Positions 54,193 through 63,441 of a stretch of DNA of 64,000 bases are shown here, piece after piece. Under the pieces are notes generated by a model. The model was not told where the DNA came from. It saw nothing but the letters and a program-made list of their open reading frames with translations, and made no database searches. Source of the DNA: Chrysogorgia sp. JL179-B06 (lineage: Eukaryota; Cnidaria; Anthozoa; Scleralcyonacea; Chrysogorgiidae); assembly GCA_035772405.1 (NCBI GenBank), contig JAYKKM010000193.1:1100001-1164000 (forward strand), written 5' to 3'. Each line of letters begins with the position of its first letter. Position 1 is the stretch's first letter. The position numbers and the translations under genes were made by a program.

Positions 54193-56200
54193 TTCATTAG
54201 AAATTGTATAAGCTATAAATTACGGCCAGACTTGGATCATGCTAATTTGGAATCAATCACAGTTGAAATCGTCAAGCCAAAAGCGAAGTCGTTTTTAATC
54301 AATACGTGGTATAGACCACCGGGTACAAGTCTCGATTTGTTTAGCGATTATGAGGAGTGTATGAGATTTCAACTGTGACTGGAATAATCTTAGAGAAAGT
54401 ACAATTTCACCTCAGACAAAAATAATTGTTGATCTTGCTCAAACATTTCAATATGAACGATTAATTAACGAATCAACGAGAATAACTGAAACTTCAAGTA
54501 CGTTAATTGACTTGGCATTTAGTAACAAGCCAGAGTTGATTATTGATTCGGGCGTGGAACACATAGGAATAAGCGATCACAGCATGACTTATGTCTGCCG
54601 AAAAGTCTCAATTCCCCGAAAAGAGCCAAAAATTGTCAACACAAGACAGTATAAATATTTCGAAATTAATGCTTTTAGATCAGATTTAAATAAAATCTTC
54701 CAAATACAATCAAACCTTACAAACCCAAATATTCTTTGGGAGGAATGGAAATTAAAATTTTTGGTGGTTGCTGATTTTGACATGCGCCACTAATTAATTA
54801 CAAGGAAAGTTAGAAGTGAGTATGCTCCTTGGATTAGAGATAATATTAAGAAAAGTATGCAAAATAGAGATTATCTTAAGAAAAAGGCTGTAAAATCGGG
54901 CTCAAAGAATATGCATGAAGCGTATAAAAGAGCAAGAAATGAAGTAAACAAGCTCGTTAAAAACACGAAAACTAAATATTATATGAGTGCCTTAAGTGAA
55001 AATAATCAAAGCCCTAAAACAATGTGGAACACAATTAAGACATTGACAAACAAAAATTCCAAAACTACTAACATTACCGAGATTCATGTTGAGAGTGACC
55101 TCTCTATTACTGAGCCTAAACAAAAAGCTGATGCCTTTAATACATTTTTCAATACTGTACGGATCAGCCCAAGTACCATAAAATGGTTTAAGTCGTATTT
55201 GTCCAATAGAACACAAATATGTAAAATAGAACGAACCATGTCAAGTAAACATACTATAAGATGCGGAGTGCCTCAGGGATCAAATTTGGGACCGTTGTTG
55301 TTTCTAGTTTACATAAATGATCTCCCGAGGTGCCTCTCGCATTCGACTACTAGTATGTTTGCTGATGACACAAATTTAACGACAAGTGGTAGTTCAAGTG
55401 ATGAAGTCATAACTAAATTAAATGTAGACTTAGATAGAGTTCATCATTGGTTGCTGGCCAACAGGTTAACACTTAATAAAGAAAAAACAGAATACATGAT
55501 AATAGGGTCTAGACAAAGACTAGCCAAAATTTATAACGATCAAGAATTAAAACTTGGGGAAAACAATATTAACAGGGTAAAGTGTACAAAAACCCTAGGT
55601 GTAATTGTTGACGAACAATTATCGTGGAAAAACCAGATCAAAAGCATAGTTAATAAGGCTTCAAAAGGTATCGGAATGCTACGTCGTATGAAGAAATATG
55701 TTCCGACACCAATTTTATAAAACGTTTATAAAGCTATAGTACTGTCTTATTTTGATTACTGCAGTTTAGTTTGGGACAACTGTAGCGTTTACCTGCAAGA
55801 AAAATTGCAGAAAATGCAAAATAGAGCAGCTAGAGTAATTACTGGGAAGCCGTACGATACAAGAATAAGTGATATGCTAACCGAACTTGGTTGGAAACCA
55901 TTGGCTGAACGAAGGAGATCTCATAAAATAGTATTTATGCACAAAGTTAAAAATAAGCAACTCCCGGACAGCATATCTAGCATGTTCAATATTAATAGAA
56001 ACGAAAATTACAGCGTACGTAATAACTATGTTGATTTTGAACTTCCAAAGCCTAAAACAAATTTCATTGCATAAGTTATTCAGCTGTAAGTCTATGGAAT
56101 AGCCTCCAGAAAGCCGTTAAAATGAACGACGTTTCTATTCGACAATTAAAACAATTCTCTCGAGCTGATTATAATGATTGGACGAAATATGTGATCAGTA
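54193..56200 (+). pseudogene. LINE, second half: endonuclease end and internally deleted RT
   Basis: Begins IRNCISYKLRPDLDHANLES and SFLINTWYRPPGTSLDLF (EEP fold), then STLIDLAFSNKPELI and HIGISDHSMTYVCRK (S-D-H). Linker LKKKAVKSGSKNMHEAYKRA and QKADAFNTFFNTV leads straight to SPSTIKWFKSYLSNRTQICK: RT motifs 1 to early 3 are deleted. Then CGVPQGSNLGPLLFLVYIND, TTSMFADDTNLTTSGS (FADD) and LTLNKEKTEYMIIGSRQRLA. A TAA follows TPIL at 55718-55720; the C-terminal part FDYCSLVWDNCS to DFELPKPKTNF continues to 56074. 3' UTR ends with (AAT)n at 56358-56385. Confidence 0.8.
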
Positions 56201-56388
56201 ATTAGAACCTAATTTTGTTATTTGCTTGTAAATAGTTTTTGTATCGTGTTAGGATAGTTGAATGCCTTTTTATATAGTTTATTATTGTATTTCTGTAACG
56301 GCCCCTTGGAAATCAGATGTTATTAGATCTGAAGGGTTACCGTTCTCAAATAAGATTAAATAATAATAATAATAATAATAATAATGGC
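56201..56388 (+). other. 3' UTR and AAT tail of the LINE
   Basis: AT-rich, ends ataagattaaa(taa)n, a LINE tail; the minisatellite starts directly after it. Confidence 0.65.
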
Positions 56389-56570
56389 GTTTGTAGGTGC
56401 GTGACGCACACCTGGCGTTCGTATGTGCGTGACGCACACTTGGCGTTCGTGTGCGCGTGACGCACACCAGGCATTCGTATGTTGGTGACGCATACCTGGC
56501 GTTCGTACGTGCGTGACGCACACCTGGCGTTCGTAAGTGCGTGACGCACACTTTGCGCTAGTATCCGGCC
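56389..56570. repeat. minisatellite, ~28-bp unit, 3' side of the LINE
   Basis: About six copies of tggcgtt-cgtatgtgcgtgacgcacacc. Same unit as 49358-49482. The Cys/His/Thr-rich readings here are repeat artefacts. Confidence 0.85.
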
Positions 56571-56649
56571 GTTGATGCATGTAAATATATAAATAAACTC
56601 GATTCTACTTTGCCCATGCCAAGCATCCCGTGGTAAGGGACTAAACGCC

Positions 56650-57660
56650 GGCCGATATTAGAACCCTCGCCCTGACCTTCGGGATTAAAATCGTGTTTTT
56701 TTCTTTTTAAGTTCCAGATGTGTTTTGGCAGCTCGTTTCATTTGCGTGCTTTTTGTTGCGGAATGATTTTAGATGGTTGCGATAATGCTACTTGAAATCA
56801 TTGGCTGTCATACCGATATATTTCATCATTTCTCCGTCGTCATGCGTTGTTACTTCGGCTTGATAAATTATGCTTTTCGCTAAACAGTTTCCTGGGATTG
56901 GGCATTGATGACTGTTACGTTGTCGGCAGTTGCATTTCTCTGTATTCGTGCGCGGGTTGTTTCTGTTCTTTAAGATGCGGTTATTATGTCTCTGGATTGT
57001 GCTCTGGATGTTTTCCATACAGCTATAGCTGACTTTCACTGTATTTCGGTTGAATAGGCTATGTAATTTGTTTGATTGAAGGAAATGTTTGTCAATAAGA
57101 TTAAGAAAGTTTCGCATTACCAGTATGTTCGTTTTTACGTTCTTGCTGTAACGGGGGTTGTACCAAGTGACATTTCTGTTCCTGTTTTGTCTGCGGTTAG
57201 TTGTCGTTGTGTTGTTTTCATTTGTTTCGGCGTGGTCGTTGTTTTTATAAGTAAGCGTCACGTCGAAGTTGCTGTGTTTGAGGGCGTTTTCGTAGGTTGG
57301 TGCAGCTGTATTAAAGGTTTCCTGATCAGAAGATAGTTTAGAAATTCTGTCAGCTATTGAGTTGGGAAGTTGTTTTAGGAAAGAAGGTGGGTGGTTGGAT
57401 TAGTGGTGAATGTATAGTGGCTCGTTGTTCGGTTTGCGGTATGGTTTGAATGTGCCGTTTGTCAGGTCGAATGTCACGTCAAGAAAGTTTACGGTTTTTA
57501 AGTTAGTTTGTGCAGTAATTTTTAGCCCGAAATCTTTCAAGATGCTGCTGAGATCTTTCCTTGCCTTGTCTGCTAATCTGCCTGAACACGTGTTGAGAAG
57601 AGCGAGGCCGTCGTCTCTATAGAGGCCAATATTCTTCCCGAATCGCTTTTCTAGTGCGCT
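56650..57660 (-). pseudogene. Penelope-like element (RT and GIY-YIG)
   Basis: Minus strand from ~57660: SALEKRFGKNIGLYRDDGLA (catalytic YRDD), LLNTCSGRLADKARKDLSSI, TVNFLDVTFDLTNGTFKPYR, stop TAA at 57400-57402 after YIHH, then SNHPPSFLKQLPNSIADRIS, WYNPRYSKNVKTNI, HKLHSLFNRNTVKVSYSCM-like NKLHSLFNRNTVKVSYSCME, CNCRQRNSHQCPIPGNC (Cys cluster) and GEMMKYIGMTANDFK. A TAG at 56788-56790 then interrupts the GIY-YIG domain, whose HYRNHLKSFRNKKHANET continues beyond. Two nonsense codons and a late frameshift; RT is 5'-truncated just upstream of the catalytic motif. Confidence 0.8.
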
Positions 57661-58984
57661 TCATATGAAGAGACCTATACGAGTTCGCAGATTTCCGCTC
57701 CGTCATAGCTGTCCACAGTGACGTCGAAATTACTCTCACTATCTTTCTTTACCCATGCATGCAGTAATATATATACTAGAAATACCAATTCGCAATAATC
57801 CCCTCGCCCGCCTTTTCTACCAAGTATGATTTGAATTGACCAATCAGAGCACAGTCCAGTCCCATATTTCAAGGGGGTCAATAGTTTTAAGGTGCGGTCA
57901 CCCTGTAAAGAGCGACCAGTGATAAAATCAGGAGGGATATGCAACTGGTCGTATAGAAGAGGTTTTTTAATGAATTTGTATATTTATGTCATGAAAGCTG
58001 GTCTTGTTTACGACCAGTTTTTTGGTGATCGTCCTTGAGTTTTACGACCAGAGATGAAGGTCATTCAAGGTGGTCGCAAAAGTCAATTTCATGAGATATA
58101 TATATCAAAAAGTCTAAAAAACGTTGAGTACACGACCATCATACCTCACCCGATGTGATTTATACTTACGTGTGCCATCGTCCAAAAAACTTCATATTAT
58201 TTTTATTTGAAAAGAGAGTTGTGATGTTGAAATAAAAATAATCAAGAACCAAATTTGATTATAGAATTAATCATAGAAATTTCTGTCACGGAGCTCTTAC
58301 CCCAACGCCATCTTATGATGGAATGAATGATATTTCTTAGTTACGGTATTTAAAAAAATGATGTTGTCAAACAATTTTAGATGAAATGTATCAAAAAATT
58401 ATTTGGTGTTTTTGCGATGAATAGTCTTCCAACAAGTTTTAGAGATGATATCGAAAAGTGTTCTCAAAAATTTTAGATGAAATATTGCAAAAAAAATTAG
58501 ATGAAATGTACCTAAAAAAAGTTTAGAGATTGTGATTATGTTTGGGTATATAAGCAGGTGGGGTTTCATAATATTTTTCACATCTACTTCTGTTGTGTAT
58601 ACTGTTGTGTGTACTGCTCGCTTGTAAGTTGTACTTGTACACGACTCTGAACTCTTCCAGTGTGCTGTAGTATTGATTACTAAACTGCATTGGCGCGCGT
58701 TCACCCGTAGTCGAATTTGTGATTGGATTGAGATTGGCTCTGGTCCAATGCGACAAAACAGGTCATCCCTCATTCTATCAATTGCTTGTTTTACGCCAGG
58801 GTTGTTCGTTAGCGTATGATGAACGAGTTAGCTTTAGTAAAACACACAGGACGCCCTAAATTTGATGAAGTTGTTTTTTTAACATGGTATTTTAAGTTTT
58901 TTGGGAAAAAAAAATTTCATTTGTAAAAAACCTAGTGTATAAAAAACGATATCATAAAAAAAATGTACAGTTATTTTGTTGGAG
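57661..58984. other. no recognised gene; transition to the AT-rich island
   Basis: No supported ORF. 58374-58530 holds four diverged copies of 'ttttagatgaaatgtatcaaaaaa'. A TATATAAGCAGG box at 58547-58558 is followed ~60 bases later by GCTTGTAAGTTG; both the box style and that word recur at 59.97-60.02 kb in the island, so the island's left border may lie before 58.5 kb. Confidence 0.45.
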
Positions 58985-59422
58985 ATGGGGTATATACCTC
59001 CGCGAAAGATTTGGTCATTTCAAATGCGTAACCATGAAAATGCTGAAAAATTGATGGAGGCAGCGAAATTAATTCGCACTCCATGGAATTGTCTTAAATT
59101 AAAAGAAATATCGTTTTTTGAATGTAGTCGTGAAATTGTAAAAGATAAAGAAATCGGGTATCTTCAAGGGGTTGTTTATCTCAAAGAAGCAAGAGATGAT
59201 ATTTTTGTATTGGCTTCCATATGGGGGAGAAATTATTCGTTCTTATGCTGATGATTTCTACCATTTTAAAGGTAGAATATAGATCCGTCCACGTTATATC
59301 GATATGGAAAACGTCAGGGTAAAATGGGAAAACTATGGAATAGTGAAAGAATCCGTAAATTAGCTGATTATAACAACAAGCATCGACAAAAACAAAATGA
59401 AAAAAGAAAAAAACTGTTATAA
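58985..59422 (+). pseudogene. unknown island gene 1 (broken)
   Basis: From ATG 58985: GYIPPRKIWSFQMRNHENAE, then KEISFFECSREIVK and KEIGYLQGVVYLK, open to 59251. Beyond this, other frames carry coding-like sequence that ends KLADYNNKHRQKQNEKRKKL at 59422, so the gene has at least two frame breaks. A TATAAAA box lies at 58939-58945. 'W-S-F ... Y-L-Q-G' faintly recalls motifs 1-2 of HUH-type Rep proteins (F-T-L-N-N ... H-L-Q-G), but the HUH histidines are not present, so I do not assign a function. Confidence 0.4.
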
Positions 59423-59524
59423 AAAACTTTTAGAGTAAAGAAAGAATCCATGTAAAAAAAAATAACAATGATTCACATGAAATGTTTTATTATAAAAAAT
59501 AAATTTATACAAGAGAAGGAATTA

Positions 59525-59878
59525 TTATATGTCCTCGTCAGTTTTTATAAACTTAACATTTTTATGCAAAAGATGAGGAACATCTTCCCCCGATAATATT
59601 TTTATTGTTATTCCAGATTCTCCATGATTGATAACTTTCAGGGTTACTTCATAGGGGTGTTGTTTCACACCATTTGTTTTTACTACAGCACATTGTTTTG
59701 TTTCAAATATTGTAGCAAGTTTGCAATCCTCCACAAAATATATATATTCAGGATATTCTTTATGAAGATATCCACATGAAAAATAGCGCTGAAAAGTATT
59801 TTTGGATTTGTCAAAAAAGGATACACTATTAACACACATATCATAATAATGTAATACGGACGACATTGTTCTTTTCAT
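59525..59878 (-). CDS. island family X protein, copy 1 (intact, 117 aa)
   Basis: Minus-strand ATG at 59878, open to 59525. Key stretches: FQRYFSCGYLHKEYPEYIYF, VEDCKLAT, HPYEVTLKVINH, ITIKILSGED and HLLHKNVKFIKTD. Two further copies of the same gene lie at 60999-61348 and 61451-61858. No signal peptide or membrane segment; function unknown. TATATAAGG box ~50-60 bases upstream (59905-59915, minus strand). Only copy of the three without a break. Possibly of viral origin by context. Confidence 0.55.
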   Translation of the reverse strand: MKRTMSSVLHYYDMCVNSVSFFDKSKNTFQRYFSCGYLHKEYPEYIYFVEDCKLATIFETKQCAVVKTNGVKQHPYEVTLKVINHGESGITIKILSGEDVPHLLHKNVKFIKTDEDI

Positions 59879-59965
59879 TAATGATAAAAAATTTTATTTT
59901 AAACACCTTATATATATTATATATTTGTCTCAGAAAAGATATATTTAAAAACAAAATCAACAGAT

Positions 59966-59982
59966 ATAACAGTATAAATAGA
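59966..59982 (+). promoter_or_regulatory. TATA-type promoter of the 46-codon basic ORF
   Basis: cagTATAAATAGacggg lies ~70 bases before the ATG at 60048. Confidence 0.45.
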
Positions 59983-60047
59983 CGGGTTTTCGTTTTTTAT
60001 AAAGCATTTGCTTGTAAGTTGCGTACTCTACTTCAGTTAACAAAAAA

Positions 60048-60188
60048 ATGAAGTGTAGGAGTTGTATAAAAAAATCGAAACGAAAATCAAAAATAAAAAG
60101 AATACGAAAACGACGACGTTCTAAAAAAATTCAAAAAGGAGGGGATCGTCATGATGATCATAAGTTTTATGAATTTTGGAAATGGTAG
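60048..60188 (+). CDS. island basic protein (46 aa, Lys/Arg-rich)
   Basis: ATG at 60048, stop TAG 60186-60188. Begins MKCRSCIKKSKRKSKIKRI and goes on with RKRRRSKK, IQKGGDRHDD and ends FWKW. Half the residues are Lys or Arg, with a C-x2-C at the N terminus. Small, very basic proteins of this sort are often nucleic-acid-condensing proteins in DNA viruses; here this is only an inference from composition and setting. Too short for most gene finders. Confidence 0.5.
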   Translation: MKCRSCIKKSKRKSKIKRIRKRRRSKKIQKGGDRHDDHKFYEFWKW

Positions 60189-60210
60189 ACTGTGTATTAA
60201 AATATTTTTA

Positions 60211-60360
60211 TTAATCCAAATAATTTTTTTTCCATTTTTGTATTCTATCATCACATACACATAGATCAACTATTTTACTACAGATAATTCGACCGTAATT
60301 TATTTTACAAAAATAACAATAATGATGGTCCACATTGCATTGTTTACATCTGTAATGCAT
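60211..60360 (-). CDS. island Cys/His-rich protein (49 aa)
   Basis: Minus-strand ATG at 60360 to TAA at 60211: MHYRCKQCNVDHHYCYFCKI, then IICSKIVDLCVCDD. The pattern C-x2-C-x4-H-H-x-C-x2-C is a likely zinc-binding site. A further C-x2-C (VYCDFCFGRV) opens at an ATG at 60418 in another frame and runs into a stop, so the gene may have started there and be frameshifted. Its TATA box lies at 60478-60490 on the minus strand. Confidence 0.45.
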   Translation of the reverse strand: MHYRCKQCNVDHHYCYFCKINYGRIICSKIVDLCVCDDRIQKWKKNYLD

Positions 60361-60475
60361 TACAAAATTTTAGCTAGAAGGAATCCACTCGGCCAAAACA
60401 GAAATCACAATATACCATCTTGAAAACTTTTTTTGACTTCTTGGTTTGTGTTTTGAAAATTTTTTAGTTTGCAAC

Positions 60476-60536
60476 CCGCTTTTATAGATTTTTGGAAAAC
60501 GTTTTTTTTTTAAATTAAGGGACTATAAAAGCAGGG
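60476..60536. promoter_or_regulatory. divergent pair of CTATAAAAGC boxes
   Basis: On the minus strand CTATAAAAGCGGG (about 60478-60490) faces the Cys/His-rich gene; on the plus strand ACTATAAAAGCAGGG (60523-60537) faces the ORF at 60566. The two boxes are nearly identical over 10 bases and ~40 bp apart, a compact bidirectional promoter. Confidence 0.55.
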
Positions 60537-60565
60537 TATCAAATGTATTTTCGACAATTTTCGAC

Positions 60566-60715
60566 ATGTGGTTGCGATCAAATATTGATTTTGGAGAGGG
60601 TGAATCTTATGATTATCTTACACTGTATTATCATGCTGAACCCATACAATTAGTAAACTACGAACCTGTGGCTCCCTCGTATTTAAAAGCTGAATATTAT
60701 TTATATCTGAAATAA
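60566..60715 (+). CDS. island acidic small ORF (49 aa)
   Basis: ATG 60566-60568 to TAA 60713-60715; begins MWLRSNIDFGEGESYDYLTL and is Tyr/Glu-rich (YYHAEPIQLVNYEPVAPSYL). Lies ~30 bases after a strong TATA box, the spacing seen for other genes of the island. Function unknown. An ATG at 60543 opens a competing frame without other support. Confidence 0.4.
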   Translation: MWLRSNIDFGEGESYDYLTLYYHAEPIQLVNYEPVAPSYLKAEYYLYLK

Positions 60716-60729
60716 TTTATATCTTCAAA

Positions 60730-60915
60730 ATGTTGTTAGTAGAGGGGGATGATTTACAGAACCTCTTACCATCATTGAAGGGAAAATATATAAATATTAA
60801 ACATAATAGTGTAGAATTAGCAAACTCAACACCTTTATTAAACATTAAACCTTGCTGTCTCATTAACGATAAAGGGAAACAAATTTTTTTTATCTTTGTT
60901 ATGTTTTTAAAATAA
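60730..60915 (+). CDS. island small ORF (61 aa), hypothetical
   Basis: ATG 60730 begins 14 bases after the previous stop: MLLVEGDDLQNLLPSLKGKY, then LLNIKPCCLINDKGKQIFFI. Intact reading, possibly co-transcribed with the upstream ORF. Not recognised; its hydrophobic C terminus could be a short membrane anchor or the result of a frame shift. Confidence 0.35.
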   Translation: MLLVEGDDLQNLLPSLKGKYINIKHNSVELANSTPLLNIKPCCLINDKGKQIFFIFVMFLK

Positions 60916-60998
60916 TAAACTTTTGATAGAAATGTAGAAACAGAAAATTATAGAGTTTTATTTTTGTAAACATTTTTATTACAAGAAAATAAATAATT

Positions 60999-61348
60999 TT
61001 AAGAAGTAATTTGTTGTGGAATTATTGAGTAAACATTATTTATTAGTTTAATTTTTTTATACAAGAGATGATCACTCTTAGTATCAATAATAGTTTTAGG
61101 GTTATTCCCCTCTCTTCAAGTAATTCTTTTTTTGTAATAACTTTCAGAGTTAGTTCGTAGACTTGAGGTGGAGAACAAAACGCGGGATTACATTCTTTAC
61201 ATAGTGTAGCAGGTTTACAATCCTCTACCAAATACGTATAGTTAGGAAAGTTTTTTTGAAGAAAATGACATGAATAATAACGAGGAGTATAGTCATAATA
61301 TGCTACACCCCTATAATTGACAAAGGTAACGAGAGAAGGTGTTGCCAT
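60999..61348 (-). pseudogene. island family X protein, copy 2 (frameshifted near the end)
   Basis: Minus-strand ATG at 61348: SLVTFVNYRGVAYYDYTPRY, YSCHFLQKNFPNYTYLVEDC, KPATLCKECNPAF, QVYELTLKVITKK. Aligns by eye with copy 1 at RYxSC-x2-L-x-K, P-x-Y-x-Y-x-VEDCK and Y-E-[LV]-T-L-K-V-I. Near 61095 the frame carrying the family's ending shifts by one base; the family-like tail ends at a TAA at 60999-61001. TATATATAAGATT box at ~61396-61408 (minus strand). Confidence 0.55.
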
Positions 61349-61450
61349 CTTGTTCTATAAATCAATATGATTAAATCAAATGTTTAATCTTATATATATA
61401 ATAAATAAAAAAGGAAAAACACCATACGAATTTAAAAAAAAAAGAAATTT

Positions 61451-61858
61451 TTATTGATTATATGCTACAGCTTTCATGAAATTATTAGAATCTATTATTA
61501 GTTTAATTTCTTTTTGTAAAAGATCAGAAGCATCATTGTCAACAATTGTTGTTATGTTTTCACCCAGACATGAACAATTCCAAACATCATGTTCATGTTT
61601 CTTTTTAACTTACAGGGATAAGTAATATGCTTGAGGAGGTGTTGAGGGTATATCACCAATACATTCGAAAAAGGCCGTATGTTGACATTTATTTACAACA
61701 TAGGTAAAGTGGGGTAATTCTTTTGCCATAAAACGACTTGCATAATAGTTATTCTCATCTTAAAAGTATGCGTTAAAATCATCAGCAGTTATTCTTTTAT
61801 ATCTTCTACCGTTATATTCATCACAATCACGATAGGGCACATGTGAATTCGACATCAT
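61451..61858 (-). pseudogene. island family X protein, copy 3 (two in-frame stops)
   Basis: 136 codons in one frame from ATG 61858 to TAA 61451, interrupted by two TAA codons. Family landmarks are kept: YYASRFMAKELPHFTYVV, CQHTAFFECIGD, PPQAYYLSL and DLLQKEIKLIIDS. The second stop stands where copies 1 and 2 have Lys. No frameshift, so it is a young nonsense pseudogene (or the stops are read through). TATATA box at ~61891-61897, minus strand. Confidence 0.5.
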
Positions 61859-61992
61859 TCACAATAACGTTTAATATTTTTTTAACCCGTATATATAATT
61901 TGGTATAAAAAAAATATAAAAAGAAAAAAATCAAATTAAAAAACGATATTCTAAAATAAAAATATATAAAAAAAATCAAAAGAAATTTTATT

Positions 61993-62010
61993 AGGATATA
62001 AATAAGAATG
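61993..62010 (+). promoter_or_regulatory. TATA-type promoter, family Y copy 1
   Basis: ggATATAAATAAGaatgcg, ~35 bases before ATG 62036; near-identical to gTATAAATAAGagt at 62261-62275 before copy 2. Confidence 0.5.
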
Positions 62011-62035
62011 CGAAAAATCTTTTTTACGAAATATC

Positions 62036-62219
62036 ATGGAAACCGTGGAAACAGTAGATACACTATATAATAGATTATTTTATTCAAAATATCCCTGTGG
62101 ACAATGTCTTAACGGAAATATGTGTGGGGAAGTGTGTGTGAATTATACACCGTGGAGAGATAAAAAAAACACGTTGTTGTAGATTAAAGAGATGGTTGTT
62201 AAAGAAGATATGTTGTTAA
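62036..62219 (+). pseudogene. island family Y protein, copy 1 (A-tract frameshift)
   Basis: ATG 62036: METVETVDTLYNRLFYSKYP, then CGQCLNGNMCGEVC. As written it stops at 62180-62182 (48 aa). A length change in the A8 tract at 62162-62169 separates it from a tail with RLKRWLLKK that matches copy 2 and stops at 62217-62219. The C-x2-C-x5-C signature suggests a small zinc- or disulfide-bonded protein. Confidence 0.5.
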
Positions 62220-62306
62220 AAGATTTAAAGAAGAAAAACAATAAAAAAATAAGAAAAAGTATAAATAAGAGTAAAAAAATAATTGTTTTATATTTGTTAG
62301 ACTATA

Positions 62307-62465
62307 ATGGAACGTATAGAAACAGCAGATGAACGATTTGAAAGATTATATTATTACAACCATCCATGTGGAAGGTGTATTAACAAACGTCCGTGTGCGA
62401 TTCATCCCGTCGAATTAAAACTTTCTAGATTAAATAGTTTTAAACGTTGGTTGTTAAAGAAGTAA
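62307..62465 (+). CDS. island family Y protein, copy 2 (52 aa, intact)
   Basis: ATG 62307 to TAA 62463-62465: MERIETADERFERLYYYNHP, then CGRCINKRPCAIHP and a basic end FKRWLLKK. Shares with copy 1 the M-E-x-[VI]-E-T-x-[DE] start, C-G-x-C-x-N-x3-C core and K-R-W-L-L-K-K end. Tandem paralogue, same strand, own TATA box at 62261-62275. Function unknown. Confidence 0.55.
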   Translation: MERIETADERFERLYYYNHPCGRCINKRPCAIHPVELKLSRLNSFKRWLLKK

Positions 62466-62554
62466 AATATACGGTGGAAATATACAGTGAATGTTTCAGT
62501 GGGAATAGGGTACGAATAGAAGAAAAGACGTTGAAGTTTTTTTTAAAGATTTAA

Positions 62555-63221
62555 ATGGCTGTACGAGAGCGTGATTTTGATGAAATTCTTTAACGCGACA
62601 TTCAATATTTATTACACTCTGAATTGTTTGAAATAGAAAAAACACGAGATTCAACGTTTTATTTTCTGGAATGGAGGGAGAACCCCCATCAGTTTAGATG
62701 TGCTGATTATGATTATAAATATTTTAACATTTATGTGGAAGATAAAAATGAACAATCTATATTTCGGAAAAGATATGGTGGAAAAAGATATTATAGATTT
62801 TTAATAAACGGTTTTAGCGGCGATATGGTATTTTATGATCAGTTAGTGGTTAAACATGTAGTATTTATGGATAGAAAACCGAGATTACCCACGTTAATTT
62901 CAACCATTGATTGTTTTGAGATAAATAATATTCCATGTTATTTAAAAGTATTTTGTATGGTAAATGTAATGATTCAAGATTTAGATAGTAAATTATCATT
63001 TACGTGAAAATTTTGATGGTCAAGAACTTTATTTAGTTCTTATTAAAGATGACAATATATTATCTGTACTTAATGTGATTTATGGTACCAGTATTGTAAA
63101 TTATATTGTAACATTAATAGATAAAGTGCATTTTGATAAATCTATGTTGCAAATACATGTATATTTTAATTCTTGTGGGGAATTATGTAATAATTTTAAT
63201 GAATTAAATATTTTGAAATAA
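62555..63221 (+). pseudogene. island large ORF (~220 codons, one stop and one frameshift)
   Basis: ATG 62555 (MAVRERDFDEIL), then an in-frame TAA at 62591-62593. The same frame continues as RDIQYLLHSELFEIEKTRDS, YFLEWRENPHQFRCADYDYK, GGKRYYRFLINGFSGDMVFY and FMDRKPRLPTLISTIDCFEI to 63007, where a one-base shift leads into LRENFDGQELYLVLIKDDN... and a TAA at 63219-63221. Largest gene of the island. Rich in aromatic residues, no membrane segment or known motif. The low density of damage (two events in 667 bases) indicates recent decay or sequencing errors. Confidence 0.5.
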
Positions 63222-63270
63222 ACAGTTAAAAAATATCAAAAAAGCGTCTTGATTTTATTTTAGATTAATG

Positions 63271-63290
63271 AATTTGAAAGCTATATAAAG
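63271..63290 (+). promoter_or_regulatory. TATA-type promoter before 63322 ORF
   Basis: agctATATAAAGAGtaaaat, ~35 bases before the ATG at 63322. Confidence 0.45.
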
Positions 63291-63321
63291 AGTAAAATAT
63301 GACATTTCAAATCACAGCATT

Positions 63322-63432
63322 ATGATTGAAACAATTTTAAGAGTTGTTCTTTATTTTCAATATTTTAACCAAGGAGAAATTGGATATTTATTTTGGTTAT
63401 GTGGATTATTTGATTATTATCGTGGAAAATAA
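63322..63432 (+). CDS. island small hydrophobic ORF (36 aa)
   Basis: ATG 63322 to TAA 63430-63432: MIETILRVVLYFQYFNQGEI, then GYLFWLCGLFDYY. Strongly hydrophobic; could be a single-span membrane peptide. Supported mainly by the TATA box upstream. Confidence 0.35.
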   Translation: MIETILRVVLYFQYFNQGEIGYLFWLCGLFDYYRGK

Positions 63433-63441
63433 TGTCCCATT

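Noticed and set aside
56282..56580. Three minus-strand ORFs with Cys-Val-Thr-His repeats
   Set aside because: All are translations of the 28-bp minisatellite.
58985..59251. Rep (HUH endonuclease) of a CRESS-DNA virus
   Set aside because: W-S-F and Y-L-Q-G recall Rep motifs, but the HUH histidines and a Y-x-x-K motif are not visible and the surrounding genes do not fit a CRESS virus.
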